DNA of 64,000 nt, taken from Chrysaora quinquecirrha (taxonomy: Eukaryota; Cnidaria; Scyphozoa; Semaeostomeae; Pelagiidae). A program made the position numbers and the translations under genes. Of the stretch, positions 50,301-58,847 are shown piece after piece (position 1 is the first letter of the stretch; each line of letters starts with the position of its first letter). The stretch is taken from NCBI GenBank assembly GCA_014526335.1, contig JACTAT010000059.1, positions 421,196-485,195 of the forward strand, read 5' to 3'. Below the pieces are notes generated by a model. It was not told the DNA's origin, made no database searches, and saw nothing but the letters and a program-made list of their open reading frames with translations.

Positions 50301-53088
50301 CATTTAGCATTTATGACATATAGGTAACTCGGACGCAAATGATAAGAAGCTTTATAGCCGTTCTTGTATACTCTTGTATACATTTATATACTTAAATACA
50401 TATATACATATATACTTAAATACATATATACATGTATAAATACAGTGACTATAATGACAAAGAATATTAAGCCAGGCTTATCTCAACATTGCGCACAGTC
50501 AGAACTAGTTGCCGACGGCTAATTGGCGGATTTTATTGGCGAAAAAATATTTGTCGCAACCGACTGGTTTACATAAGCGTTCTGACTTCTAGTTGGCTGC
50601 TAGTTCGTGTTTGACAGCAACTAGTCTGCACACAGTTCTGGAAAGTTGGGGAAATTCTTCTTCTGTGATTGGTTACCAATTGATTCCCGTCAGTCGCAAT
50701 CGATCATAGCGCTTATGTGACCTCGATCGACTAACCTATAAGTTGACTTTACCCTATAGGTTCTGACTAGTTGTTGATATGTTCTCAGCAGTTACAACTA
50801 GTTGGCGTTAGTTCTGTTGTATCGTAGGTCAACGCAAGCCCAGCTTTAAGCGTTTGCCTAAAATATTTTATGAAGCGATCTTCCTACACACTGGATCCGT
50901 AGAAACGTTCTTTACCTCCAGATTAATTGTATTTCAGTATAATATAGTAACAAAATTTAAGTGCTTAGCAGCTTAAGTCTTAGCTGAAATCACTGTTGAA
51001 GGTGGCTCGTACTTGAAATATCTCTGTTTACTAAATCCTTCAATTCATTGTGCTTTTATTGGCCTATTGGGCATTTCTGTCTCGGACTGTCCATCCTGCT
51101 ACCAATTCTATGTAGAAACATCGCTTATAGGCTTTCAAATTTCGGTGTCATTTAAAGACTTCTGATAAAAGGCTGTCGAAGTTAGGAGGCTAGTCTTCTT
51201 GCCTTTTGTTCTAAAAACCCCACAACCTGGAAACGGTTTCCCCGAATCAAATCCTATGCGACTCCGTGCGATTTTCCTATTAATCCTTCATGCTACTTGT
51301 TTGATTTTAGTTTGCCATGAGGTGGAGGATCGAAAAGGAGGTCATCGAAGGAAAAGGTATAATCAGTTAGGAGTCTTTTGCTCGGCACATTGAGAGAATT
51401 TTATTTAGCAATGTCCAACATAATCATCCACACTATTCTATGTTAAATTTTTCGGACTTGTTCAGCAGCCAATGAAATTGTAACGAGACGTATTCAATCA
51501 TATTTGAATAGTCTAGCCATGGGTACTTTTTATTGAAGAATGCTTAGACCAAGAGACTTGCTTTTCTGTTGTAGAAGATCATGTCGGATGATGTTTTGTC
51601 CGTTTAACCGACTGCCTTTTTGCCCTTACCAGCTAAAGTCGGACTGAAATTTTCGGCAGGTTCTTCTTGAACAGAAGCCAAAATCACAGTGATTTCTCAG
51701 GTAAAGGTACCTAGGATGTAGGGTGATGCAAGGTTACACTTTTTTGACTTCTAGTCTGTCCAAGGGTATGTTTTGTCGGACTTCTATGCTAGCCAAGGGT
51801 CTACTTTTTCCGGACTTCTAGTCTAGCTATATTTTAATCCAATCTTGTTCTAGCCAGGGTCTAGCTAAATGTATCATATTTGACAATTTTTGTCTTTGGA
51901 ACGGTCATGCTTCCAGTTTAAGTAGACTGGGTAAGAGTATTGCTTTCTGAAAAGGCGTGATGGGCTGGAAAGAGACTTGAATGGCTTGGGAATTAATCCA
52001 GCCCAAAGTGTCATCGTTCAATATTGGTCCAGCCAAGGGTAGCTATCACTTTGTTTAAAATTGTCTAGCCAAGGGTACCGTTCTCGTAAAAATTAGTCCT
52101 GCCAACGATACCACTTTGCATATGCTCCTAGCAAAACCTACTTACAGTTTAGCCAAGATGCCCCTCCCCGCCCCCATCAAGCAATCACTTATTCAGATCA
52201 TACACACATAGTGAGCATTGGATATGCAATGTGCATTGAATATTTCGTAAATTTGATCGTTTGCTGTTCGATTAACTGTTTTGTTTCTTTTTGGAAGGCC
52301 AGTTTACTTGTGGTAATAAAAAATGCAACGAAAGGGACAAGCTTCAGAGCTGGGAGGTTTGTATTGTTTATTTTCGCCTGAATTTTAGTTTGCCTCTTTG
52401 GCATACCTTATAGAACGATGTACTTACATTTCGGTTCAAAATAGTGGTTCTAGAATAAAGTAGTTTTTGCCATGTTGTTTCTTTTTTCTTTACCTTGGCA
52501 GCGTTGCAACGTTTTCTGGTACATGAGTTTCGATTATTGATTGTTGAAAGTATATCTTTGATAATCAGATATTTCTCTTTGTATCATGCCTGTACCCTGT
52601 TCATTTTAATATTTGCGTAACGATAACATGAAAACCATCTGCGACGTGTTCACGAAGACTCTTCATGCAGGGACTCCAATGCTTTGTCCTCCTAACCACC
52701 GGAGAGGTTTCGTACTTCAGACCTTCCAGCCGTCAAAGATATTACCATTCATGCCATGTACCGAGAAATTTGCAGGACCGTCTTGAGAAGCACATGGGTT
52801 AATGCTTATGTATGCCCTTTTCCTTCCATGTCCATTCAAATTTTCTGTTAGGAAGAAAAGGGTAATGGTAGCAACCGCTCTGGAATTATACTCCCATTCC
52901 TGTTGAATTACGATACTCCGCTGCCATCCTTGCGTTTCATAGGTTGCTAAGGAAGGTTTCAGGCTTCTAAATTACGCATTTATCTTGATGTAGGTAATCT
53001 ATAGACTTATTGCATGAGTCGTTGTTATCGCTATTGAGTCTATGCTGGACGCTCGATCAAACTGCGTCCCCTTTAAGCAAACAGCTGT

Positions 53089-53146
<58 letters not shown>

Positions 53147-56100
53147 GCGAAGATTGGGACTCGTGTAACAAGCCTAGGTAATCTATCTCATCTTGCAGGT
53201 TAATTTTGGCTATACGGAACATGGTGTCAAGAAAAATGCCCTTGTTAAACTTCGTAAGTAGTCACTGTTTTCTTTGACTTGAAAAACACTCAGTTTGATG
53301 TTTTGCAGTAATGTGGGGAATGTGCAGCACCGTGTGGGGATGTTCAGTGCACGAAGGGACACAGTTCATAATATCCCACCTAAGATGCCTCCCAACGATA
53401 CATAATATCCTCTACTGTCCCTTTGATGCTTCCTCACATAAATCATGATACCCCACAGTGCTGAGCACTGCCACCGTACTCGTGCTGCCTCATCATTGTA
53501 GAGCTTACGCAACAATTTTCAGGGATGCCTCCCCACATATACTGAACATCCCTCTCGGTAATGCGCATCCCAAACGATACTTCACAGACACGTACAAGAA
53601 TTGAAATTTGCGAAAAACCTTAAGCGATAACCTTTAGTTTTTAACGCTTTTCACCTCACATATTATTTATTCTCTTAGGTTTGTGTCCAGATTGCTCAAA
53701 GAAGCTTAATTTTCATCAAAAGTAAGTTAATTTCTCGACCAACCATCTAATTTCTGGTATTCTTGGAATGATATTGCTCACTAGTTTCGATTTACTTCAT
53801 CGCTGAATTTGATACGTGTATTTTTTGTTCTGTCTATCGTTAAACTCTATTAAACCTCGTTGGCTTGCTTGATTATAGAGATTTTTCAGAGGCGATGGCT
53901 TAATAGAGAGGGGGGCAAAAAACCAGAACATGCTCTGTTTTTTCCCGGCCATGAAGGATTCTAACGACAAGAAAAGGTAAACAAGATAAGAAACTTGGGA
54001 CGCATGAAATGAGACGTTAGAGTCGTTGGCATATCTAGCATCAAATTATCACTATATTGCAGATTTCGTACCCTTTCTGCTTAGTGCCTATAATGGGGGA
54101 CTTTGCTTGAGAGGGGGCATATTTCAAACATCTCCCTTGAAAGATGAACTTAATAGAGAGAAGAGGCTTCATAGATCTACCATTGTGCCAGTAGATGATG
54201 TTTACGGTGCTCTCAACGTGAGTTGGTAATTCGGAATTTGAGCCAAAATTTTGTGAAAATTACCATTTTTTGTTAAAGACCTATGCAACTTGTGCGTAGT
54301 ACTGGTGCCTGTTCACAGGAGAGATGACGAGTTTTTTTTATTTTGTCTTAGGAGAAAGGCCGTAGGAAGAAAGAGGAAACACGATGAATATTCTAACCAA
54401 AAAAGGAAGAACAAAAACAAGAGAGAAAAGAAGAAGAAAAAGAAGAAACGACGTAAACATTCAGGCTCTTCTAGCGAAGATTCTTCTGAATCTGATAAAG
54501 ATGATGATAATGGTAGGTTTAGCATTTCATGGATGATTTATTTGTTTCATTCTCTTTGTAATTGTAACAAATATTTTATAATTCTGACTGTAATTCTGAC
54601 TGTAATCTTTTCTCCTCTTCAGTGAGGGTGAAGGTAAAATGGTGTATTTAGCCTCAGTCGCTAAGATTTCAGTAGTAGGTTAACTAATCGAGAATCTTGA
54701 ATCGAGAATCTTTGAAGATAATTTTTTTAATAGCCATCCCTCTCAAACAAGCTCTCATTCTCTCAAAGTGAGTTATCGCCTACGACAGATATTCTGCATG
54801 GTTAGTTAAGAAAGAAAGCACCATTATCACAAACACTTCAGGTTTCTTTTTAACTTCTTTATTTGCCTTGAGGAGCGAGAGACAATTCACTCTTTGAAAT
54901 CTCTTACATCCTCAGCTGGAATCTGTATTCTTTTTGTAGTAATCTTGTGAGAGTCCTCTTGTTTAATAGGAATCTCGTACACGTTTTCGAGGAGTGAAAT
55001 TCCTCGTTGAGGAGTCTTTGTTAAGCCTGCAAAACTTTCTATCTTCAGAGATTCAAGGTTTAGAAACCTCTCAAATATGCCGTTTCCAAAAGATTTCAAC
55101 ATACTGGATTTACCATGCATGTGTAGTACGCGAAAATCAAGGAAAATGCTGTTGAAAAATCAGCCAAACTATCATTCAACGCAGCTTTATACGATGATTT
55201 AAACCTGCAAGTGCAGCTGTAGGTAAAGGTGAAAGTGAAATGGAGTGTTTAGCTAAGGTCTCCGAACAAGTGGATGAACAAAGGAGACCTCGAGCCTTGC
55301 TGAGAGGCTACCGTGGTTTGGGTTTCGTATACGTTTAGAGAGAAATCAATGCCCTTTGAGGGAAGATCAGGAAGATTGGACGCCTTCGCATATATTGCAC
55401 CACTGCTTTCCCGAATCTCTCGTAGAATTTTACCGAACAATACTAAGCCCTTCAAAATTTTGTCTGATACGAAGTTTTTTCGTTACTCCAACTACAGCTA
55501 AAATGTGTTCTTTTTCTTGATAAAGGCATTGCAGCTTGTTCTAAATCAGAATCTAAAACTGACAGCAAAGCATCAGATGATCAAGCTGTATGGAGTCAAC
55601 CTGCAGAACAAGTAGTAGAAAAGTCAAGGTAAGCAAAAGTTATTAAGATGCTGCAATTAGTTGATTAGTCTGTTATCTGAATTATTCTGTTCATACTTTC
55701 TTATGACTTCGCTTCCAGTTGATAATATAATATGTTTCTATCAGAAGATTCTATAACATAATATATAAAACGTGAGGAATTGATTTGACCAAGAGATGCC
55801 TTGAAAACGTAATGTCCAGTACGCTAATGCTCTACCAGCTGAGCTATATTGCCACAGCCTGTCAAAGACGTCCTTTTGCATATCCCAGGGGGCTGCCGCT
55901 ATGGGTATTTTTGGTAGTGTGGATGTTCTGCCCTTAATTTCAATTTCGGTATATTGACAGATCCTAATTACAGAATTGAGGTATAAGAAAATGGTAGCTA
56001 CGGATCGTCCGAAATTTTTTCATAAGGAATAGTACCGATTTCAGATCCGCATGCATATATGATATGGCTGCGATGGTTCACCCAAGCGTTTAGGGACAGA

Positions 56101-58847
56101 GGTAGGCAATTTGAGCGGTTAGTATGAATCAGAATTGAAAGAGGGCCTGTTACCAGGTAGCCCAGCTACTGCTTAGAGCATTGGCGAATAAAAGCCAATA
56201 GCCGCGTTAGCAAGACCTATTCAGGCCTTATAAACCTTGAAGGTTTTCTACAAAACCTACGATAATTCTAATTCTACTTGAACGAAGAACAAATTTTCTA
56301 TCATCGTCCCAGCTATGCTGCCATTTAAAGGTTTGCAGTCTTTCTACTATACCAACAAACCACTGGTGTGTAAGGGATTTTGAAAGAAGCTATGCATGAA
56401 TATAGCTTACGAAGTGTGATTGTTGCATAGCTACGTGGCTTTACCTATTCTTAACAAATACGCTAGAATTGAGTTGTCTTCCAACATTGCGGTATTCAGA
56501 ATCCAGTCGACCTCCTTTCAGAGCGTTTCAGATTCTCTTATCCATTTTTCAACTAGACTTTTAATTCTTTCAAATACCAACTCTGCCACCCTTTCGTATC
56601 CTCGAGGCGTGAAATGAACGCCATCATCCCATAAACCACCGTTATTCTTACGCGGAATTCTCATCGATATATCGACAAGTCTCGAATTTTTTCTATTTTG
56701 ATCCATGTGCACGAACTGCGAAAGCTCGTTATTAACCCATTTACGCGCACGAGTGAAGCTTCCGTTCTTGTCACTATCATCTAGGGCTGTCTCAGGGATA
56801 GTAAGTGCGGCTGTCGATATCCCTTTATAGTAGCAAATAAGATGTAATGTGTGTAGATCATTTGATATTCTGTCGGGCTGCGAGTGGTTTGCCACTTGGT
56901 TTGCCAGATCAAGTAAATCATTTGTACCTGCCAAGATAATCACAAGATCAGCGTTGTTTTCTTTTAAAGCTCTCTTCAGCCTATTTTTCATTGTCTTTGT
57001 CAGTCTCTCTCCGCTAATTCCATGATTCTTCACTGTTACTTTCAACTTAGACCTTGATGCACTTATATACGAGTTAATTAGCTCTTGCAGTTTTACTGTA
57101 TATGGACTGAACCGTCTAGATTTCGGCCATTCGTATAGTCCTTCTGTTAAACTGTCTCCGAATGCTATAATAACACGACTGTTCCTGTCTTTTGAGAATA
57201 TGTATTCTTGTACCATTTTAAAATCCGTATAATATGATAATAGCGCTAACATCACGAAAATAAGTATCAGTAATTGTTTATAAGTGATTCGTTGCATTTT
57301 GTTCAATGTCTTCGTCCAATTTAGGCCACCTGTGCAACACGTATTTTCATTGTTTTTCACGTCTTTTTTCTTCCAAGATTGTTTTGTTCCTTACCAGTAA
57401 AGAAATATTAGCTTCAAAAGCAATTTTTTTTGCGTTGACCAGCATGTTGGATGTAGAACGGTGATAAAGTGGGGTTAAGCTTATAGATAATGAAGCAATA
57501 AGCATAGACTTTGAGACCACTGACCCTCACTGGGCGCTTTTCCACGCGAATCATACTGATTAATTTTGCATAATTCTGTACTTTTCCGTCTTAACTTCAA
57601 CATTGCTCCTTAGAGATCACAGTATCTTGGCAACTATGCTTTCAGTTACAGGTTCGCCATTACGTTTCATTTCAAGTAATTGGCCAGTATTATAAACGAA
57701 AGGTCTTTTGATAATAATCGTGGAAGTGCTGTCACTGTTATAAACTTAACTCTTAGCTTAGAAAGAAGGCTGAAGCTTTTAAGATTAGAATTGCAATTTG
57801 GAAATTTTTGATTGCAAGAAAACTTATAATTAACCCTGATTTTGCTCTGTTTTTTTTTTTGCAGTTAAAAATCTGATTTTCAATGTTTATGCTTGGTCCT
57901 TGCTAGCGCTAGCGACATAAGCACAAACACAACAAACACAACCATAAGAATATGCCTTAGTGAGGATGGATTCAGTACAAACATAAGACTTGGTGCATGT
58001 GCGTTTTCAAAAGTTTTTGTGTTCGTGCTTATGTTTTGCTTGTTCTCGCTGTTAAAAAATGCATCAGAAGTAGACTAATTACACTAGTTTCAGTTCCGCT
58101 CATAAAATCTAGACCAACAACAACAACAATTCGCTTCACTGAGGAGAAGCTTTCCAATTTGAGCAGCTTTGTGACAACAACAACAACTAAAGATGGTAGC
58201 TGCGACAACTGAGACTCGCGTAATAAGTCTTCATCACAAGAACAAACGCAGACACAGAAAGAACTGAAAGTTTGGATATTTCTACGTTGGCGCTTGTGTT
58301 GAGCTCATCCTCACTGGTGTATAAGATCCTTCTGCTTGCATACCTGCTTGTGCTTCTCTCGCTGAGAGGAGCAAGCGTTAAAAGAAATTTTTCATGTTTT
58401 TCAGGGATTTTTCCTAAGGATCAAATCTTATAGTTTCCTCTAAGAAAATACGTGGACGTAATACACACTACAGATACTACATACTATAGAAACTACACCA
58501 TTCTTTTAATAAGCAATTGGTCAGTTAGCAACTAGGACTGAGATTTTGTTAAACTTCTTGGTTAAGATAGCTTTCTTTACACAGTACATCATTGCAAAGT
58601 TGTCAATTACATTGAAAGGTAAGAAAAGAGCAAAAAAGGAGTTTTTAGAGGGTACAAGAGGGTGAAATACAAGATATTCTAAGCAAATGGAAGGCCGGGC
58701 CAAAAGTCCAGTTGCTTATCAAAAAAGTGTAGCCCTTAAGAGAGAATTTTGCCAGAAAGACGCTTCTATAGTCAAAGATTTGATGGTATAATATTCCTTT
58801 GCAGGGAAGAAGAACTTGATGACTATTTGGAAGACTTATTCATGTAG
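20205..58847 (+). CDS. FRA10AC1: FRA10AC1 orthologue, spliceosome-associated nuclear protein (15 coding exons)
   Basis: Nuclear protein reported in late spliceosomal complexes. Exons: 20205-20237, 21248-21303, 21881-21982, 22087-22132, 22458-22534, 23168-23212, 48880-48918, 50170-50254, 51311-51356, 52298-52356, 53199-53253, 53679-53721, 54352-54512, 55526-55628, 58805-58847. All phases agree, giving 330 residues (human about 315). Diagnostic blocks in order are HKKLVNDYLRYYGG, MEDFKRS, DKTDYDVIRENHR, FIWEEED, EKALAKKYHDKLFKEYC, FAMRWRIEKEVIEGKGQF, VNFGYTEHGVKKNALVKLRL and a terminal EEELDDYLEDLF. Cys181, Cys186, Cys217 and Cys220 form a CX4C...CX2C pattern suited to zinc. Exon 13 is a Lys/Arg tract followed by Ser/Asp/Glu. 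Intron 6 (23213-48879, about 25.7 kb) carries the satellites; intron 14 hosts an SGNH gene. Start: first ATG with in-frame continuation into exon 2. Confidence 0.92.
20600..20945. repeat. Long imperfect inverted repeat (hairpin element) in FRA10AC1 intron 1
   Basis: The arm at about 20601-20671 includes CTCCAAATCAAAAGATATCG and TTTTTGATGCGAAAATCGTA. It is matched in reverse complement by the arm at about 20880-20952, which includes GCTTTGTATGATTTTTGCAT and GATATCTTTTGATTTGGAG. The loop is about 210 bases. A third partial, direct copy of the same sequence lies near 20322-20380. It looks like a fold-back MITE. Confidence 0.65.
21536..21612. mobile_element. Pogo/Tigger-like terminal end fragment
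   Basis: TACAGTACATCCTCGATTAT then CCGAAC closely resembles terminal inverted repeats of pogo/Tigger-type mariner elements (CAGT...CCTCGATTATCCGAA). TTCAGATAAGCC follows about 50 bases on. Only one end was seen; in FRA10AC1 intron 2. Confidence 0.4.
23428..23816. repeat. ATC/ATT trinucleotide microsatellite block 1
   Basis: About 390 bases of imperfect (ATC)n with ATT, AAC and ACC interruptions near the 5' end of intron 6 of FRA10AC1. The Ile- or His-rich open frames over it are repeat by-products. Confidence 0.9.
24035..24130 (+). repeat. Dispersed repeat: AAT tract plus GCGCCATATATCCACAGGGC
   Basis: An (AAT)n run is followed by AAAGGCATTTATATTGCGCC and ATATCCACAGGGCTCAAAGG, then CGC. I recognise this from memory as a common dispersed motif in marine-invertebrate genomes, with GCGC arms that could form a stem. 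Family name unknown to me. Confidence 0.45.
24131..24800. other. Intronic spacer, no gene seen
   Basis: Left flank of the satellite complex inside FRA10AC1 intron 6. Open frames at 24253-24498 and 24489-24674 show no motif or splice logic. Confidence 0.45.
24801..25453 (+). repeat. Satellite A, block 1 (64-bp unit, about 10 copies)
   Basis: The unit contains CATCTTCTCATCGCATTTAG, CGGTAG, an alternating AACATATTTCATGA or CATATATTTCATGA segment, and CAAGGC(CAG/TCC/TCA)CATCCTATATTATGG. The period is 64 bases. The first copy, near 24801, and the last, which degrades near 25440, mark the block edges. Confidence 0.95.
25454..25510 (+). repeat. Linker L2, copy 1 (A-to-B junction)
   Basis: TATGACTGACGGGGTAACCG then TGATTAAATAATAGAAAATG. 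It recurs almost unchanged at 40972-41030, again between an A block and a B block. Confidence 0.9.
25511..33793 (+). repeat. Satellite B, block 1: 129-bp trimeric higher-order repeat, about 64 units
   Basis: Each higher-order unit has three related monomers that all begin TTACCTAGTG. Monomer a (about 44 bases) continues TTGTTTTGTAGAAGTGTCTG. Monomer b (about 43) has TCCTTGGGTGGACAGACTGC. Monomer c (about 42) has TCCCTGGGTGGACAGACTGC. Monomers b and c end CTCAAGGCAGC. Some units lack c (junctions near 26715, 27317, 27790, 29555 and 31703). Copies are nearly identical across 8.3 kb, implying recent homogenisation. No sustained coding capacity. Confidence 0.97.
33792..33903 (+). repeat. Linker L1, copy 1 (between B block 1 and A block 2)
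   Basis: Starts AGACAGATTTGTTTGCTGCT and includes AACGTTGCGTTTAGATCCTG and GAGATTAATGTCG. It is about 90% identical by eye to 38603-38713, which also precedes an A block. Confidence 0.9.
33904..35895 (+). repeat. Satellite A, block 2 (64-bp unit, about 31 copies)
   Basis: Same unit and orientation as block 1. It ends with a degenerate copy (CATCTTTTCATCGCAAAATG near 35900) and is not followed by L2 or B, unlike blocks 1 and 3. Confidence 0.95.
35896..38602. other. Island between satellite blocks with internal duplications
   Basis: Not made of A or B units. It contains an approximately 550-bp tandem duplication (about 36660-37209 and 37210-37760) and older units of about 150 bp. A purine/pyrimidine-skewed stretch in each copy repeats CCTCGGACC-like words. 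CAGGGTCGCTACGCCCTG at about 38567 can form a hairpin just before L1 copy 2. Open frames (for example 36005-36241, 37661-37855 and 38024-38269) are short and motif-free, so I call no gene. Confidence 0.6.
36660..37760 (+). repeat. Tandem duplication, unit about 550 bp
   Basis: AGAATGGCCGCCATGAAAAT occurs at about 36699 and again about 551 bases later. The downstream CAGTATCATTGAT, CGGCAAGAAGCTTGTTGATA and CCTCCAGACGGAGGAACTCC match in order in both copies. Confidence 0.85.
38603..38713 (+). repeat. Linker L1, copy 2 (before A block 3)
   Basis: AGACAGATTGGTTGCTGCTA, the shared AACGTTGCGTTTAGATCCTG and the same GAGATTAATGTCG end as the first copy. A further 35 bases of unique sequence lead into satellite A. 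Confidence 0.9.
38748..40971 (+). repeat. Satellite A, block 3 (64-bp unit, about 35 copies)
   Basis: Same unit and orientation as blocks 1 and 2. Copies carrying AACATATTT and CATATATTT alternate in an irregular pattern. The last three units drift (for example CCCCCAACCTAGAATATGG near 40850) before L2. Confidence 0.95.
40972..41030 (+). repeat. Linker L2, copy 2
   Basis: TATGACTGACGGGGTAACCG and TGATTAAATAATAGAAAATG as in copy 1, again joining A to B. Confidence 0.9.
41031..41390 (+). repeat. Satellite B, block 2 (short, divergent)
   Basis: About 2-3 higher-order units with more differences than block 1 (for example GGGTACACAGACTGC and TTACCTTAGTTTCCTTGGG). It looks like an unhomogenised or peripheral version of the array. 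Confidence 0.9.
41391..42210 (+). repeat. Tandem array D, period about 150-165 bp, five copies
   Basis: Units share ATAACATGTCAAACTTCTGT, CGCGCAAGTTTTATTCAGAA, TTTCTGGGGTAAGAAAGAAC and AGTGATTGGTGTATG. ACATGTCA occurs near 41440, 41591, 41755, 41918 and 42070. It directly follows B block 2. Confidence 0.88.
42395..43440. repeat. Tandem array C, 196-bp higher-order period of TATGTATGTGCATG-type units
   Basis: Sub-units of about 45-55 bases share AATAATATGTATGTGCATG, then GCGTATATATATTTCG. Four sub-units make a 196-bp unit repeated near 42477, 42673, 42869 and 43065. Repeated minus-strand frames rich in His, Ile, Tyr and Thr result from the repeat and are not genes. Confidence 0.92.
43597..44968 (-). 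CDS. Candidate nested exons of an unrecognised minus-strand gene
   Basis: Three segments on the strand opposite FRA10AC1, inside intron 6, have acceptor and donor sites and compatible phases: 44968-44899 (70 nt), 44116-44038 (79 nt, donor GTAAGT) and 43656-43597 (60 nt). Joined, they read LMWSERPPMHTKAMGKQSST, then DAI, LDAPSVTTTLSPDVVQYLMK, RLSVHQ, and NSVEIPLMEIVMAVSLSHLK. Every other frame of the first two is closed. Codons look protein-like and unlike the surrounding repeats. I do not recognise the family, and I found neither the start nor the end. They could be part of a nested gene, a processed remnant, or chance. Confidence 0.35.
44150..44500. repeat. ATC/ATT trinucleotide microsatellite block 2
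   Basis: Long (ATC)n run, purest at about 44345-44395, with ATT and AAC interruptions. Overlapping His, Ile, Ser, Met and Asp homopolymer frames are by-products. Confidence 0.92.
44690..44875 (-). repeat. Dispersed repeat with poly-C tracts
   Basis: Two runs of nine or more C (about 44748-44759 and 44828-44837) sit near ACTACACCACTGAATGG. Similar GTGGCGTAG plus G-run words occur near 49400, and C-runs near 45682, 48556 and 49705, suggesting a family carrying G/C tracts. Weakly defined. Confidence 0.35.
45000..46490. other. Intronic, repeat-derived, no gene seen
   Basis: Within FRA10AC1 intron 6. GGTAGTGACCACATC near 45303 and its approximate inverse GATGTGGTCACTACC near 45671 suggest an old inverted-repeat element of about 370 bases. 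Open frames (45171-45374 minus, 45819-46055 plus) have no motif. Confidence 0.4.
46495..47530 (+). repeat. Tandem array E, period about 188 bp, five to six copies
   Basis: Units share GAATTTATCGAAAC, GCTAAACATTTAGAAAGCTT, CAAAGAAGTTTTGGCTGGCG, AGTAAAACAACAAAACCCA and GGCGCCCAAATTTCGTAGGC. AAACATTTAGAAAG recurs at about 46646, 46835, 47021 and 47211. The first and last copies are divergent. Confidence 0.9.
47531..48640. other. Intronic spacer, no confident gene
   Basis: Contains short motif-free open frames on both strands and a repeat-like CTCGAATAAGCCCC word near 48400-48600. A minus-strand basic segment ending in a GTAAGC donor at about 47794 was considered but has no start codon. Confidence 0.4.
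48640..48812. repeat. ATC trinucleotide microsatellite block 3
   Basis: Imperfect (ATC)n just 68 bases upstream of exon 7 of FRA10AC1 (48880). Confidence 0.88.
50370..50440. repeat. TATACATATATACTTAAATA-type AT repeat
   Basis: Alternating TATACA and TTAAATACA words in FRA10AC1 intron 8. Simple AT-rich repeat, no gene. Confidence 0.65.
51500..52165 (+). repeat. Degenerate minisatellite of GTCTAGCCAAGGGTA words
   Basis: AGTCTAGCCATGGGTACTTT, AGTCTGTCCAAGGGTATG, CTAGCCAAGGGTCTAC, CCAGCCAAGGGTAG, GTCTAGCCAAGGGTACC and CCTGCCAACGATACC recur at irregular spacing of roughly 30-45 bases or multiples. It lies in FRA10AC1 intron 9 and appears to be an old, decayed tandem array. Confidence 0.6.
53010..53168 (-). 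mobile_element. MITE with TTGCATGAGTC ends and a (TTG)n expansion
   Basis: The left TTGCATGAGTC (53010-53020) and right GACTCGTGTAA (53158-53168) are near-perfect inverted repeats. The interior matches the 13000-13112 element in reverse (AAGCAAACAGCT, TTGCGAAGA) but carries a (TTG)n tract of about 60 bases where the other copy has three CAA. In FRA10AC1 intron 10, ending 30 bases before exon 11. Confidence 0.7.
54621..54720 (+). repeat. SINE-like dispersed repeat, copy 5 (truncated)
   Basis: GTGAGGGTGAAGGTAAAATG and CAGTAGTAGGTTAACTAATC as in the LETM1 copies, then broken off. In FRA10AC1 intron 13. Confidence 0.5.
55219..55330 (+). repeat. SINE-like dispersed repeat, copy 6 (divergent)
   Basis: GTAGGTAAAGGTGAAAGTGA head and CTCGAGCCTTGCTGAGAGGC body. 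The AACTAATC core is lost. Assigned to the family with less certainty. Confidence 0.35.
55772..55857 (-). other. tRNA-like sequence, probably pseudogene or SINE head
   Basis: The minus strand has a near-perfect A-box/D-arm, TAGCTCAGCTGGTAGAGCA, followed about 35 bases later by a B-box-like GGTCAAATC. Only about four acceptor-stem pairs (GTGG with TCAC) form and the anticodon arm does not fold cleanly, so I do not call a functional tRNA or an anticodon. In FRA10AC1 intron 14. Confidence 0.45.
56518..57297 (-). CDS. SGNH/GDSL-family hydrolase, membrane-anchored, nested in FRA10AC1 intron 14
   Basis: Single exon, 259 residues, opposite strand to its host gene. SGNH blocks are in order: I is GDSLTEG (Ser49), II has Gly in NHGISGERL, III is GTND (Asn126), and V is DGVHF (Asp225 and His228). 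All four catalytic positions are therefore present, so an active esterase or lipase-type acyl hydrolase is likely; the substrate is unknown. A short hydrophobic stretch, about residues 7-23 (LLILIFVMLALLSYY), suggests a signal anchor with the catalytic domain in the lumen or outside. I start at the ATG at 57297, which has A at -3. The open frame runs upstream to 57360 with no earlier ATG before a stop. The absence of introns points to retroposition or horizontal origin. Confidence 0.85.
   Translation of the reverse strand: MQRITYKQLLILIFVMLALLSYYTDFKMVQEYIFSKDRNSRVIIAFGDSLTEGLYEWPKSRRFSPYTVKLQELINSYISASRSKLKVTVKNHGISGERLTKTMKNRLKRALKENNADLVIILAGTNDLLDLANQVANHSQPDRISNDLHTLHLICYYKGISTAALTIPETALDDSDKNGSFTRARKWVNNELSQFVHMDQNRKNSRLVDISMRIPRKNNGGLWDDGVHFTPRGYERVAELVFERIKSLVEKWIRESETL
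58105..58235 (+). repeat. CAA-bearing MITE remnant
   Basis: CCAACAACAACAACAATTCG, a second CAACAACAACAAC and a right end GACTCGCGTAATAAG like those of the MITE family at 13000 and 53010. The left inverted repeat is not clear. Confidence 0.4.

Noticed and set aside
54352..54512. Lys-rich tract as simple-repeat noise
   Set aside because: It is flanked by correct splice sites in phase with FRA10AC1, and basic then acidic low complexity is normal for that protein's C-terminal region.
55772..55857. Functional tRNA gene
   Set aside because: The acceptor and T stems do not pair properly, so only a tRNA-like remnant is reported.
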